Source of the DNA: Actinoplanes flavus
GTDB lineage: Bacteria > Actinomycetota > Actinomycetes > Mycobacteriales > Micromonosporaceae
Assembly (NCBI RefSeq): GCF_017592555.1
Contig: NZ_JAGFNS010000011.1
Location: forward strand, 168,859-232,858
Reading direction: 5' to 3'
DNA length: 64,000 nucleotides
Shown: positions 52,240-60,557 of the stretch, one piece after another
Position numbering within the stretch: position 1 is the first letter of the stretch
Layout: each line of letters begins with the position of its first letter
The notes under the pieces: model-generated
Databases searched by the model: none
What the model saw: only the letters and a program-made list of their open reading frames with translations
What the model was told of the DNA's origin: nothing
Program-made: the position numbers and the translations under genes

Positions 52240-53540
52240 GATGGGCGCTCAACCGGCTGGCGCTGGCCATCACCTCGATGGTGGCTCTCGCCTTCCTGGT
52301 GCCGCTCGCGGTGGCCACCCGGCAGATCGCGTACGACCGGGCCATCTCGGACGCCCGGCAGCAGGCCACCTCGATGGTCACCGTGCTCGGTGTCGACAGC
52401 GACCTGGTCTCCCTCACCAACGCGGTGGCCAGCACCGCCGCGGGCAGCGCCGGAAACCTGGCGGTCCACCTGCCCGGCGTCGAGCCGATCGGCGCCAGCC
52501 ATCTCAGTGACGCCACCGTGCAGCGGGCCGCGCAGGAACGCCGGGCCGCCACCTCGGACAGCGACGGCGGCGTCGCCTACCTCCAGCCGACCGTGCTGAC
52601 CGACGGCCGGACCGTGGTGGTCGAGGTCTTCATCCCGGAGGCGGACACCCGGCGTGGCGTCGGCACGGCCTGGCTCTACCTGGGCGCGCTCGCCGTCGTC
52701 CTGGTCGGCGGCTCGATCCTCTTCGCCGACCGGCTCGGCAGCCAGCTGGTCCGGGCCACCCGCGGGCTCGCGGCGGCCAGCCGCCGCCTCGGCGGCGGCG
52801 AACTCAACGAGCGGATCACCCCGATCGGCCCGCGCGAGCTGCGCGACGCCGCCACCGCCTTCAACGGCATGGCCGACGATCTACGGCGCCTGCTCGACCG
52901 GGAGCGCGAGCTCGCCGCGGATCTCTCACACCGATTGCGTACGCCCCTGACCGGCCTCCGTCTCGACGTGGAGGCCATGCCGCCCGGCCCGATCGCGGAG
53001 CGGATGCGGCAGGCGTGCGACCTGCTCGACGAGGAGCTGGAGGCGATCATCACCGGCGCCCGGCTGGGCAGCATCGAGAAGCGCGGCTCCCAGCAGTGCG
53101 ACCTGGTCGAGGTGCTGGCCGACCGGCTGGCCTTCTGGTCGGTGCTGGCCGAGGACCAGGAGCGCCCGTGGGAGGTGGTCGGCGGCCACGAGCCGGTGAT
53201 GATCCCGATGCCGGCCGGTGACGTGATCCTGGTGGTCGACGCGCTGCTCGGCAACGTCTTCTCGCACACCCCGGACGGCACCGCGTTCCGGGTCAGCGTC
53301 TCGGCCAGCGGCCTGCTCGTCGACGACGCCGGCCCCGGCATCCCGGACCCGGAGACCGCCGTGCGGCGTGGCGTGAGCGGCGCCGGCTCCACCGGTCTGG
53401 GCCTGGACATCGTGCGCCGGACCGCGGAGACGGTCCGTGGTCAATTGGTCATCGACCGTAGCCCGCTGGGCGGCGCCCGCATCGGCTTCCTGCTCCACGC
53501 GCCCGTTCTGGAGCCGGCTGACCAGCGCAAACGTCGTTAG
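52236..53540 (+). CDS. Sensor histidine kinase partner of the response regulator
   Basis: A 434-aa protein, ATG 52236 in a 4-base overlap. Membrane segments at about 8-28 and 145-165 flank an external sensor domain of about 115 residues, and a HAMP region follows. The H-box ELAADLSHRLRTPLTGL carries the phosphorylated His. The ATPase part has N-box LLGNVFSHTP, G1 DDAGPGI and G2 STGLGLDIVRR. It autophosphorylates and passes the phosphate to the regulator at 51541-52239. The external signal is unknown. Confidence 0.9.
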   Translation: MRWALNRLALAITSMVALAFLVPLAVATRQIAYDRAISDARQQATSMVTVLGVDSDLVSLTNAVASTAAGSAGNLAVHLPGVEPIGASHLSDATVQRAAQERRAATSDSDGGVAYLQPTVLTDGRTVVVEVFIPEADTRRGVGTAWLYLGALAVVLVGGSILFADRLGSQLVRATRGLAAASRRLGGGELNERITPIGPRELRDAATAFNGMADDLRRLLDRERELAADLSHRLRTPLTGLRLDVEAMPPGPIAERMRQACDLLDEELEAIITGARLGSIEKRGSQQCDLVEVLADRLAFWSVLAEDQERPWEVVGGHEPVMIPMPAGDVILVVDALLGNVFSHTPDGTAFRVSVSASGLLVDDAGPGIPDPETAVRRGVSGAGSTGLGLDIVRRTAETVRGQLVIDRSPLGGARIGFLLHAPVLEPADQRKRR

Positions 53541-53570
53541 AACACGCTTTTAAAGGGGTTTGACGGTTCT

Positions 53571-53589
53571 GTTAAGGCTCCGTTATGGC
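53571..53589 (+). promoter_or_regulatory. Candidate response-regulator direct repeats before LPMO gene
   Basis: GTTAAGGC (53571-53578) and GTTATGGC (53582-53589) repeat with an 11-base period, as OmpR-family sites do, just after a TTGACG (53560-53565) that could be a -35 box. They lie 56-74 bases before the LPMO start. Confidence 0.45.
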
Positions 53590-53644
53590 AGCCCCTCCTA
53601 ATGTTCGGCCGGTAACTGCCGGGTCGAACCGATGGAGAGCTGAC

Positions 53645-54448
53645 ATGCGCAGGAAGATCGCCTACCCGCTGGCCACCCTCGGGATGGTCGCCTCCACCCT
53701 GGCGGTCGCGTCGTCGCCCGCCCTGGCACACGGCTACGTCTCCTCGCCCCCGAGCCGGCAGGCGCTCTGCGCGGCCGGCACGGTCACGAACTGTGGCGCC
53801 ATCCAGTTCGAGCCGCAGAGCGTCGAGGCCCCGAAGGGGTCCAAGCAGTGCAACGGCGGAAACGCCAACTTCACGGTCCTGAACGACGAGTCCCGGAACT
53901 GGCCGGCCACCACCGTCGGAAAATCGGTGACCTTCAACTGGGTGCTGACCGCCCGGCACCGGACCGCCACCTGGGTGTACTACGTGGACGGCGCCGCGGT
54001 CGCCACGTTCGACGACAAGAACGCCATCCCCGCGGCCACCGTCTCGCACACCGTCGACCTGAGCCGGTTCTCGGGCCGCAAGACCGTCCTCGCGGTGTGG
54101 AACATCGGGGACACCGTCAACGCCTTCTACAACTGCGTGGACGTCAACATCGGCGGCTCCGGCTCGACGACGCCGACCACGACGCCGACCACCGCGCCGA
54201 CCACCGCCGCGCCGACGACCGCTCCCACCAAGGCGCCCACCACCGCGCCGACGACCGCCCCGGCCACGACCGCCCCGACCAGGACGACCGCCCCCGGGAA
54301 CGGGACCGCGTGGGCGCCCGGGGTGTCGTACAAGATCGGTGACGTGGTGACCTACGAGGGCGTCTCCTACCAGTGCCGCCAGGCGCACTCGTCGATCCGC
54401 AGCTGGGAACCCGGCATCTGGACGCTCGCCCTCTGGCTGCCGCTGTGA
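53645..54448 (+). CDS. Secreted AA10 lytic polysaccharide monooxygenase with CBM5/12
   Basis: A 267-aa copper enzyme, ATG 53645 with GGAGAG upstream. The signal peptide ends ALA-HGYVSSPPSRQ, leaving an N-terminal His that forms the histidine brace; a second His lies in VLTARHRTATW. The AA10 domain covers about 30-165, followed by a Thr/Pro/Ala linker and a C-terminal chitin-binding module (WAPGVSYKIGDVVTYEGVSY). It oxidatively opens crystalline chitin (or cellulose), complementing the two chitinases. Directly downstream of a two-component system, and overlaps the DUF305 gene by 4 bases. Confidence 0.93.
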   Translation: MRRKIAYPLATLGMVASTLAVASSPALAHGYVSSPPSRQALCAAGTVTNCGAIQFEPQSVEAPKGSKQCNGGNANFTVLNDESRNWPATTVGKSVTFNWVLTARHRTATWVYYVDGAAVATFDDKNAIPAATVSHTVDLSRFSGRKTVLAVWNIGDTVNAFYNCVDVNIGGSGSTTPTTTPTTAPTTAAPTTAPTKAPTTAPTTAPATTAPTRTTAPGNGTAWAPGVSYKIGDVVTYEGVSYQCRQAHSSIRSWEPGIWTLALWLPL

Positions 54449-55062
54449 AGGCCCGTCACGTAGCCGCCCTGGTCATCGCGGCCGCGCCGCTCCTGCTCGG
54501 GGCGTGCGGCACCGCGGCCGACAAGCCGGAGGCCGCGCCGGCCGCCACGGCCCCGGCGCAGAACGTCAAGAACGTCTCCGAGATCACCGCCGGGTCGACC
54601 TTCAACGACACCGACGTGATGTTCCTCCAGATGCTGATCGACAACCAGCAGCAGGGGCAGCAGATGGCGCAGATCGCCGCCGAGCGCGCCACCCGCCCCG
54701 AGGTCGTCGAGCTGGCCGAGGCTGTCCAGGTCACCCAGGCCGACGAGATCAAGATGATGACGAACTGGCTCACCGAGTGGGGTAAGCCCGCCACCCTCGA
54801 CGAGCGGACCAGCCTGCACGCCGATCACGGTGGTCTGCCGGCCACCAGCGAGAAGGAGATCGCGGCGCTGAAGACCATGAAGAAGGCGCAGTTCGAGACC
54901 GCCTTCCTCAACCTCTTCCTCGGTCACCAGCACAACGCCGTCGAATTCGCCCAGCTCGAACTCTCCAAGGGTGGCAACGAGCAGGCCAAGGCCTTCGCCG
55001 AACGGGTCAAGCAGTCGCGTACCGACCAGGTCCAGCAGATGCTCAAGCTGCTGGCCGGCTGA
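54445..55062 (+). CDS. DUF305 lipoprotein with altered ligand residues
   Basis: A 205-aa protein. GTG 54445 overlaps the LPMO stop (GTGA). A lipobox LLLGAC places the lipidated Cys at about 21. The DUF305 (ferritin-like four-helix) pattern is visible (VMFLQMLIDNQQQGQQMAQIA, TAFLNLFLGHQHNAVEFAQLEL), but the usual His-His pairs read NQ and HQH. The family is often next to copper genes; coupling to a copper enzyme here suggests a copper-related role. Whether metal is still bound is uncertain. Confidence 0.85.
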   Translation: MKARHVAALVIAAAPLLLGACGTAADKPEAAPAATAPAQNVKNVSEITAGSTFNDTDVMFLQMLIDNQQQGQQMAQIAAERATRPEVVELAEAVQVTQADEIKMMTNWLTEWGKPATLDERTSLHADHGGLPATSEKEIAALKTMKKAQFETAFLNLFLGHQHNAVEFAQLELSKGGNEQAKAFAERVKQSRTDQVQQMLKLLAG

Positions 55063-55075
55063 ACCAGCGGGGGAT

Positions 55076-55114
55076 CAGGAATGGGACGACCCACCCGGGT
55101 CCGTCCCATTCCTG
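55076..55114 (+). terminator. Terminator of LPMO-DUF305 operon
   Basis: 13-bp stem (55076-55088 with 55102-55114), 13-base loop, 14 bases after the DUF305 stop and 35 bases before the next start. Confidence 0.7.
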
Positions 55115-55149
55115 CTCTTCAGGCAGGTTGGTCCGCATACCTTGGGTAC

Positions 55150-56280
55150 ATGCTTGCCTGGTTTCTCTCCGTCACCCTCGCCGCCGGCGCGGCAGCGAGC
55201 CCCGCGGCCGCGGCCGCCGCACCGGTCTGGGACCACCCCGGCTACGACGCCGAGAACAGTCACTACAACCCGGCGGAAGACGTGATCAACGCCGGCAGCA
55301 TCCGCCGGGCCGGCAAGAAGTGGCAGGTCAAGCTGCGGTCCAGCGACACCAGCTGCTCCGGCTACTCGGCGCCCCTGCTGTCCGGAGGTCGCGTCGTCAC
55401 CACCGACCAACTCGGCGTCTCGGCCTACACGGCCGACACCGGGCGGCTGCTGTGGCGGTACGACTGGGACGACCCCGGCGACAACGGGACACCCCGGCTC
55501 GGCATCGTCGACGGGCTCGTCATCCTGACCAACAACGGCTGCAACTCACAGAGCGACCCGGACGGGCAGATCGTCGCCCTCGACCTGCGCAGCGGACTGC
55601 CCCGCTGGCGACAGGGCACCGACATCCCGGTGGTCGACAGCTCCGTCGACAAGGGCGTCATCGTGGTGTCCGGCGGATCGCCCTCGGACGAGGACAAGGT
55701 CGTGGCGTTCTCGGCCCGCGACGGCCGCACCCTCTGGACCAGGGCGAAGCACCTGTCCTCCGGCGTGTCCGCGAACGGGACGATCCTTCTTCGCCGGACC
55801 GACGGCAGCGAGGCCGCCCAGAACGAGAGCACCGGTGTGGACATCGTCACCGGGCGGGTGCGATGGACCCGCAAGGCCGACTGGACCGCCGAGGCCGCCG
55901 ACCCCGACGGCACCCGGTTCTACGTCAGAGACGAGAAGACCCAGCTGCTCAGCGCCGTCCGGGTCGCCGACGGGCAACCCGCGTGGACGGCGCCGCTGTT
56001 CCCGTCCATGATCGCGGTCGACGGGAACCGCCTCTACCGGGTGTTCGACAAGGGCATCGAGGCGTTCCGGGTGACCGACGGGAAACGGCTCTGGACCGTA
56101 CGGTCGACCACCGAGACGGCTCAGCCGGTACGGGCCGGTGGGCTGCTCTACAGCGGCGGGCAGGTGCGCAAGGCCGCCGACGGGACGGTGGCCGGGCCCA
56201 CCTACGCCGGAGAGGTCATCGTCGCCGGCGGGCGGATCCACCAGGTGCTCGACGGGACGCTCAGCTCGTACGCCCCCTGA
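55150..56280 (+). CDS. Secreted PQQ-like beta-propeller protein
   Basis: A 376-aa protein, ATG 55150 (an in-frame start at 55081 would run through the terminator hairpin). Signal peptide of about 25 residues ending near AAAA. The body is a PQQ/WD-like propeller with repeats such as VSAYTADTGRLLWRYDW, IVALDLRSGLPRWRQG, VVAFSARDGRTLWTRA, VDIVTGRVRWTRKA and IEAFRVTDGKRLWTV. No dehydrogenase active-site residues are seen, so it is probably a binding or scaffold propeller. The last 20 bases overlap the convergent membrane-protein gene. Confidence 0.8.
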   Translation: MLAWFLSVTLAAGAAASPAAAAAAPVWDHPGYDAENSHYNPAEDVINAGSIRRAGKKWQVKLRSSDTSCSGYSAPLLSGGRVVTTDQLGVSAYTADTGRLLWRYDWDDPGDNGTPRLGIVDGLVILTNNGCNSQSDPDGQIVALDLRSGLPRWRQGTDIPVVDSSVDKGVIVVSGGSPSDEDKVVAFSARDGRTLWTRAKHLSSGVSANGTILLRRTDGSEAAQNESTGVDIVTGRVRWTRKADWTAEAADPDGTRFYVRDEKTQLLSAVRVADGQPAWTAPLFPSMIAVDGNRLYRVFDKGIEAFRVTDGKRLWTVRSTTETAQPVRAGGLLYSGGQVRKAADGTVAGPTYAGEVIVAGGRIHQVLDGTLSSYAP

Positions 56281-56674
56281 GCCGCCGACGCCGCAGGTGC
56301 AGGGAGACGAACCCGACCAGGACCGACGCCGACGCCAGCGAAATGAAGATCATCAGCGCGCCGACCGCCCACAGGCCGGTCTCGTCCGCCGAGGCCGTCA
56401 CGCTGAACGCCGCGGTGAACGCCAGCGTCATGGCGGCCGCCGCGGACAACGGCAGCACACCCAGCTGCACGGCGCCGAACATGATCACGATCAGGGTCAG
56501 GACACAGCCCGCCACCTGCCACGCCTCGTACGGGCCACTGCCGTCGGCCTGGTACTCGTGGTCCCAGCCCAGCCAGCCGAACCAGGTGAGCGCGGAAAGG
56601 ACGGCCACGGCCAGGGCGCCGGCCGTCTGAAAGATGGAGCGAGCCCTGGTGGACTGCGCGGGAACCTCGGTCAT
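56261..56674 (-). CDS. Four-helix integral membrane protein
   Basis: A 137-aa protein, ATG 56674, with four hydrophobic segments (TAGALAVAVLSALTWFGWL, WQVAGCVLTLIVIMFGAVQL, LSAAAAMTLAFTAAFSV, LWAVGALMIFISLASASVLVGF) and a basic C-terminal tail (HLRRRRLRGR). I recognise no family. It overlaps the propeller gene tail to tail. Function unknown. Confidence 0.65.
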   Translation of the reverse strand: MTEVPAQSTRARSIFQTAGALAVAVLSALTWFGWLGWDHEYQADGSGPYEAWQVAGCVLTLIVIMFGAVQLGVLPLSAAAAMTLAFTAAFSVTASADETGLWAVGALMIFISLASASVLVGFVSLHLRRRRLRGRTS

Positions 56675-56802
56675 GGCACGGAGCGTAATGGGCGCGCTTC
56701 ACCCGTACCGGGAAAGGTCTTCCTGAGGACCGCAACCATGCAGGTTGCGATTGCGGAGTTCCGCGGGCCCAGGCCGAAGCGGAACGCGAGGCCGGCCCGA
56801 AG

Positions 56803-56838
56803 AAGGAGGTGGCGCCGAGAGACGGCGCCACTTTCCTT
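56803..56838 (+). promoter_or_regulatory. Terminator-like leader hairpin before MFS gene
   Basis: GTGGCGCCG (56809-56817) pairs with CGGCGCCAC (56823-56831) and AAGGA (56803-56807) with TCCTT (56834-56838), the latter forming part of a T-rich run. It sits 27 bases before the MFS start. A second small hairpin (56732-56748) lies upstream. No other gene on this strand needs a terminator here, so it may be an attenuator. Confidence 0.45.
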
Positions 56839-56864
56839 GTGGGGGTGCCGCCGCCTTGGCTCCG

Positions 56865-58112
56865 ATGTTCGCGCCGCTCCGAGAGCGCAACTACCGCCTG
56901 TGGGCGGCCGCCGACCTGGTCTCGGTCAGCGGCACCTGGATGCAGGTGCTGGCGCTGAACTGGCTGATCCTGTCGGCGACCGGCTCGGCCACCGCGATGG
57001 GCGCGGTCGTCATGCTGCAATCTCTGCCGGTGCTGCTGCTCGGCAGCTGGGGCGGCGCGCTCGCCGACCGCCTCCCGGCCCGGCCGCTGCTGATCGCCTT
57101 CCAGGCCACCCGCGCTCTGCTCGCCCTCGCCCTGATCCTTCCCTCCCTCTTCCCGGGCGGCTTCACCAGCGGCAACTGGCTGATCTACGGCGTCGCGCTG
57201 GCCTCCGGCGTGATCGGCTCCTTCGAAGGCCCGGTGCTCGGCCGCTTCGGCTCGGCCCTCGTGCCGAAGGACGCCCTGGCCTCCGCCCTGGCGCTCGGCT
57301 CGGTCCTCAGCTCGGCCGGCCGCATCGGCGGCATGGCCCTCGGCGGCGTGCTGATCGGCATCACCGGCCCGTCCGCCCTCTTCCTGATCAACGCGGTCTC
57401 GTACCTCGGCGTGATCCTCGCCCTGTTCGCCATGCGCCTCGGCGACATGCGCACCCTCGCCTCCGCTCCCGCCGGCCAGGGCGGCGTGCTGGCCGGATTC
57501 CGCTACCTGCTCGGCCAGCCGGTCATCCTGATCGTCCTGGCGCTGTCGTTCGTGCTCGGCTCCCTCGGCCGCAACTACCAGGTCTCGATGGCCGCCATGG
57601 TCTCCGGGCCGCTGGGCGGTTCGTCCGGATCGTACGGTCTGCTGTCGACGGTCTTCGCGGTCGGCGCGGTCGCCGGCGGCCTCCTGCTCGCCGGCAGCGG
57701 CCGCTCCACCCTGCGCGTCCTGCTCGGCACCGGCTTCCTGATGAGCGCCCTGCAATTCTGCTCCGGCCTGGCCCCGAACATCCTCGGCTTCGCCGCCCTG
57801 ATCCTGCCCATCGCCGCCGGCGCCGTCGTCTTCGACACCGTCGTCTCCACCCGCATCCAGCTCGACACCCGCGAGGAGATGCGCGGCCGCGTCCTGGCCA
57901 CGGTCGGCATCGTCTCGTCCCTGTCCGGCATCGTCGGCGCCCCCGCCATCGGCTGGCTCTGCGACTCGATGGGCGCGCGCGGCGCCCTCCTCCTGGCCGG
58001 CGCGGTCACCACGGTCGCGGCGGTGGCCGGCGGGATCGCCCTGATCCGCTTGAAGGGGCGGACCCTCAACCTGGCGTTCCTGCTGGGCCGCCCCGCCGAA
58101 CAGCCCGCCTGA
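56865..58112 (+). CDS. MFS exporter of the MFS_3 (macrolide efflux-like) type
   Basis: A 415-aa protein with about 12 membrane segments. Typical elements are FAPLRERNYRLWAAADLVSVSGTWMQ near the start, GSWGGALADRLPARPLL (motif A) and EEMRGRVLATVGIV. The MFS_3/MefA-like group exports drugs and natural products. ATG 56865 is chosen; TTG 56856 is an alternative with GGGGGTG before it. A 190-base leader with a strong hairpin precedes it, suggesting control by attenuation. Confidence 0.85.
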   Translation: MFAPLRERNYRLWAAADLVSVSGTWMQVLALNWLILSATGSATAMGAVVMLQSLPVLLLGSWGGALADRLPARPLLIAFQATRALLALALILPSLFPGGFTSGNWLIYGVALASGVIGSFEGPVLGRFGSALVPKDALASALALGSVLSSAGRIGGMALGGVLIGITGPSALFLINAVSYLGVILALFAMRLGDMRTLASAPAGQGGVLAGFRYLLGQPVILIVLALSFVLGSLGRNYQVSMAAMVSGPLGGSSGSYGLLSTVFAVGAVAGGLLLAGSGRSTLRVLLGTGFLMSALQFCSGLAPNILGFAALILPIAAGAVVFDTVVSTRIQLDTREEMRGRVLATVGIVSSLSGIVGAPAIGWLCDSMGARGALLLAGAVTTVAAVAGGIALIRLKGRTLNLAFLLGRPAEQPA

Positions 58113-58282
58113 CCTCCCCGACGATGCCGCCCAGCCGATCCCGGCCGGGCGGCATCGCCGTATCCGGACGGTGTGACCGTGAACTGTGACCTGTGGCCGC
58201 CCTTCCCAGCAGGCGCGGTCGTGGCCGGCCCGATTCGATAGCGTGAAAGCGCACCTCACCCACCACCCACCGAGGGGAACAA

Positions 58283-59119
58283 GTGGAGCTCCTGCACTCC
58301 GGCAAGGTCCGGGACGTCTACGCCGACGGCGACGACCTGATCCTGGTCACCTCCGACCGGATCTCGATCTACGACGTCATCCTGCCCACGCCGATCCCGG
58401 ACAAGGGCAAGATCCTCACCCAGCTCTCCCTCTGGTGGTTCGACCAGCTCTCCGATGTCATCCCGAACCACGTCATCTCGGCCACCGACGTGCCGGCGGA
58501 GTGGAGTGGGCGGGCCATCCGGTGCGAGCGCCTGGAAATGGTCATGGTCGAGTGCATCGCGCGCGGCTACCTGGCCGGGTCGGGGCTCAGGGACTACGAG
58601 CGCGACCGGACGATCTCCGGCAACGTGCTGCCGGAGGGGCTGGTCGAGTCGTCCCGGCTGCCGGAGCCGATCTTCACGCCGAGCACGAAGGAGCCGGTCG
58701 GCGGCGGCCACGACGAGCCGCTCACGTTCGAGCAGACGGTCGACCGGGTGGGCAAGGAGCTGGCCGAGGAGCTGCGCCGCGTCACGCTCGAGGTGTACCG
58801 CCGCGGGTCGGAGATCGCCGCCGCCAAGGGCATCGTCATCGCCGACACCAAGATCGAGGTCGGGTACGCGAACGGGACGCTGAAACTCGGCGACGAGGTG
58901 CTCACGCCGGACTCATCCCGGTTCTGGGGCGCCGACGAGTGGAAACCGGGCAGCGTGCCGCGTTACCTGGACAAGCAGTTCCTGCGGGACTGGTCGGGGC
59001 AGCTCACCGACTGGAACCGGACGGCGCCGGGCCCGGAGATCCCGGACGAGGTGGTCGAGGCCACCCGCAACCGGTACGTCGAGGTCTACGAGCGCCTCAC
59101 CGGCGACCGCTGGCGCTGA
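58283..59119 (+). CDS. purC: SAICAR synthetase
   Basis: A 278-aa enzyme of purine synthesis that joins aspartate to CAIR using ATP. GTG 58283 with GAGGGGA upstream. Signatures: SGKVRDVYADGDDLILVTSDRIS, ILTQLSLWWFDQL, CIARGYLAGSGLRDY, IVIADTKIEVGY and TPDSSRFWGADEW, all full length. No other pur genes are adjacent; it lies alone between the MFS gene and a convergent nitroreductase. Confidence 0.96.
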   Translation: MELLHSGKVRDVYADGDDLILVTSDRISIYDVILPTPIPDKGKILTQLSLWWFDQLSDVIPNHVISATDVPAEWSGRAIRCERLEMVMVECIARGYLAGSGLRDYERDRTISGNVLPEGLVESSRLPEPIFTPSTKEPVGGGHDEPLTFEQTVDRVGKELAEELRRVTLEVYRRGSEIAAAKGIVIADTKIEVGYANGTLKLGDEVLTPDSSRFWGADEWKPGSVPRYLDKQFLRDWSGQLTDWNRTAPGPEIPDEVVEATRNRYVEVYERLTGDRWR

Positions 59120-59120
59120 C

Positions 59121-59154
59121 GAGAACGGCCCGGTGGCGAACCGGGCCGCTTCTC
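59121..59154. terminator. Terminator between purC and nitroreductase
   Basis: GGCCCGGT/ACCGGGCC core (59127-59134 with 59140-59147) with outer GAGA/TCTC pairing, between convergent genes. Confidence 0.65.
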
Positions 59155-59160
59155 ACCGAT

Positions 59161-59766
59161 TCACGCCCACTGGACCGTGGTCTCGTGGGGCAGGCGGGGC
59201 AGCCGGTCGCGCCACGCGTTCTCGCCCGGGTGACCCAGGTTGACGACGACCAGCGACCGGTAGCGCCCGCCGGGGAAGAACTCGGCGTCCACGCCCGCCT
59301 TGTCGAAGCCGGTCATCGGGCCGGCGGCCAGGCCGACCGCCCGCGCCGCGAGGATGAAGTAGCCGATCTGGAGCCCGGCGCTCAGGTTGCCGGCCGCCAG
59401 ACGCAGAGCCTCGTTCGCCTCGTAGACGTCCTTCAGCCCCGGGTTGTGCGGAAACACCTCTGGCACGAACTCGTGGAACGACGTGTCCAGCGCCAGCACG
59501 GCCACCGCGGGGGCGCTCAGCGACTTGGGCCGGTTGCCCTCGGCGAGATGCGGGACGAGGCGTGCCTTGCCTTCCGCGCTGCGCACGAACAGCACCCGCA
59601 GCGGTTGCGTGTTCGCCGCGGTCGGCGGCCATTTGGCGAGATCCCAGAGGTTCGACAGTTCCTCGTCAGTCACCGGCGTCGCCGCGAACGCGCTCGCCGT
59701 CCGCGCCTCACTGAACAGCAGCGCCCGCGCGTCAGCGGTCAGGCCAGCTCTCGAAAAAGTATCCAC
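59161..59766 (-). CDS. RutE/HadB-like nitroreductase-family protein
   Basis: A 201-aa FMN enzyme. Segments RTASAFAATPVTDEELSNLWDLAKWPPTAANTQPLRVLFVRS and LSAGLQIGYFILAARAVGLAAGPMTGFD are those of the malonic semialdehyde reductase (RutE) branch of the nitroreductase family. It reduces an aldehyde or nitro group with NAD(P)H. No other pyrimidine-degradation gene is near, so the physiological substrate is open. GTG 59766; the ribosome site is weak. Confidence 0.88.
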   Translation of the reverse strand: MDTFSRAGLTADARALLFSEARTASAFAATPVTDEELSNLWDLAKWPPTAANTQPLRVLFVRSAEGKARLVPHLAEGNRPKSLSAPAVAVLALDTSFHEFVPEVFPHNPGLKDVYEANEALRLAAGNLSAGLQIGYFILAARAVGLAAGPMTGFDKAGVDAEFFPGGRYRSLVVVNLGHPGENAWRDRLPRLPHETTVQWA

Positions 59767-59979
59767 TTCTGAAAAACTAGTGACTTGCGATCAGAAAGTC
59801 GCAGTGAAGATCATCACCAAGAACCGAAAATCCGGGTCGCAGCGGGGTGGTGGGTACAGACCGCTGCTCCCGCCGAGGGCCCGGCGCGTCTCGCTGGCCG
59901 CTGGCGCGTCCAGAACGCGAGCCCCAAGGACCTTTTGCTGGCCGGTGGCGCGTGCCAGGCGGGAGCTCTACCGCGCGGG

Positions 59980-60151
59980 GTGCGTGAGCGGCTACGCCCG
60001 AAAAGCCGGAATCCCGGGCGGGTGGCGCTGGCTGGTGGGGTGTCTGAAACGTGAGCCTGCCGGGGGTGCGTGAGTGGTTGTGCCCGGGAAGCTGGCGGGT
60101 CCGGATCACGACGTCTACGGGGCGACGTGCGTGAGCGGCTGCGCCCGAAAA
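59980..60151 (+). repeat. Three copies of a 25-base GTGCGTGAGCGG repeat
   Basis: 59980-60004, 60066-60090 and 60127-60151 share GTGCGTGAGCGGCT-x-CGCCCGAAAA with a few changes. They lie in a 442-base gap (59767-60208) that has no credible gene. The first part of the gap (about 59820) holds a further CCGAAAATCCGGG fragment. Confidence 0.7.
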
Positions 60152-60208
60152 TGAAGATCCCAGTCTTGTGGCGTGCCTACGTAGGCGATTCACCGAGACA
60201 GGGGCGCT

Positions 60209-60547
60209 CTACGGCAGGTGCTCGTTCGCCCAGAGGGCGATCTGATCCAGGGCCGGCATCAGGGCGCGCCCGGCCTCGGTGAGGGTGTAGGAGACGGAGA
60301 CCGGTGGCCCCTCGTCGACGGCCCGGATGATCAGGCCGGCCGACACCAGGCTGGACAGGCGGTTCGAGAGGACCGAGTCGCTGATGCCGTCGATGGCCCG
60401 GGACAGCTCCCGGAAACCGACCGGGCCGTCGTGGAGTTTGCCCAGCACCGCGGCATTCCACCGGCGGCCGAGGAACTCGAAGGCCCGGGACAGCGCGGCA
60501 TCGCGAACGCGGCACGACAGCTGCTGTTCCTCGTTCACCGCTGTCAT
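60209..60547 (-). CDS. HxlR-family transcriptional regulator
   Basis: A 112-aa winged-helix protein, ATG 60547. Pattern: LGRRWNAAVLGKLHDGPVGFRELSRAIDGISDSVLSNRLSSLVSAGLI, then the wing VSYTLTEAGRALMPAL. HxlR regulators often answer redox or aldehyde signals; the N-terminal Cys (residue 12) could be the sensor, but this is speculative. The divergent nitroreductase is separated by the repeat-rich gap. Its target is not visible. Confidence 0.88.
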   Translation of the reverse strand: MTAVNEEQQLSCRVRDAALSRAFEFLGRRWNAAVLGKLHDGPVGFRELSRAIDGISDSVLSNRLSSLVSAGLIIRAVDEGPPVSVSYTLTEAGRALMPALDQIALWANEHLP

Positions 60548-60557
60548 GCGGGTAAAG

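Noticed and set aside
56738..56864. Leader peptide starting at the ATG in the small hairpin loop (56738)
   Set aside because: That frame has no stop before or within the early MFS gene, so it does not form a short leader ORF.
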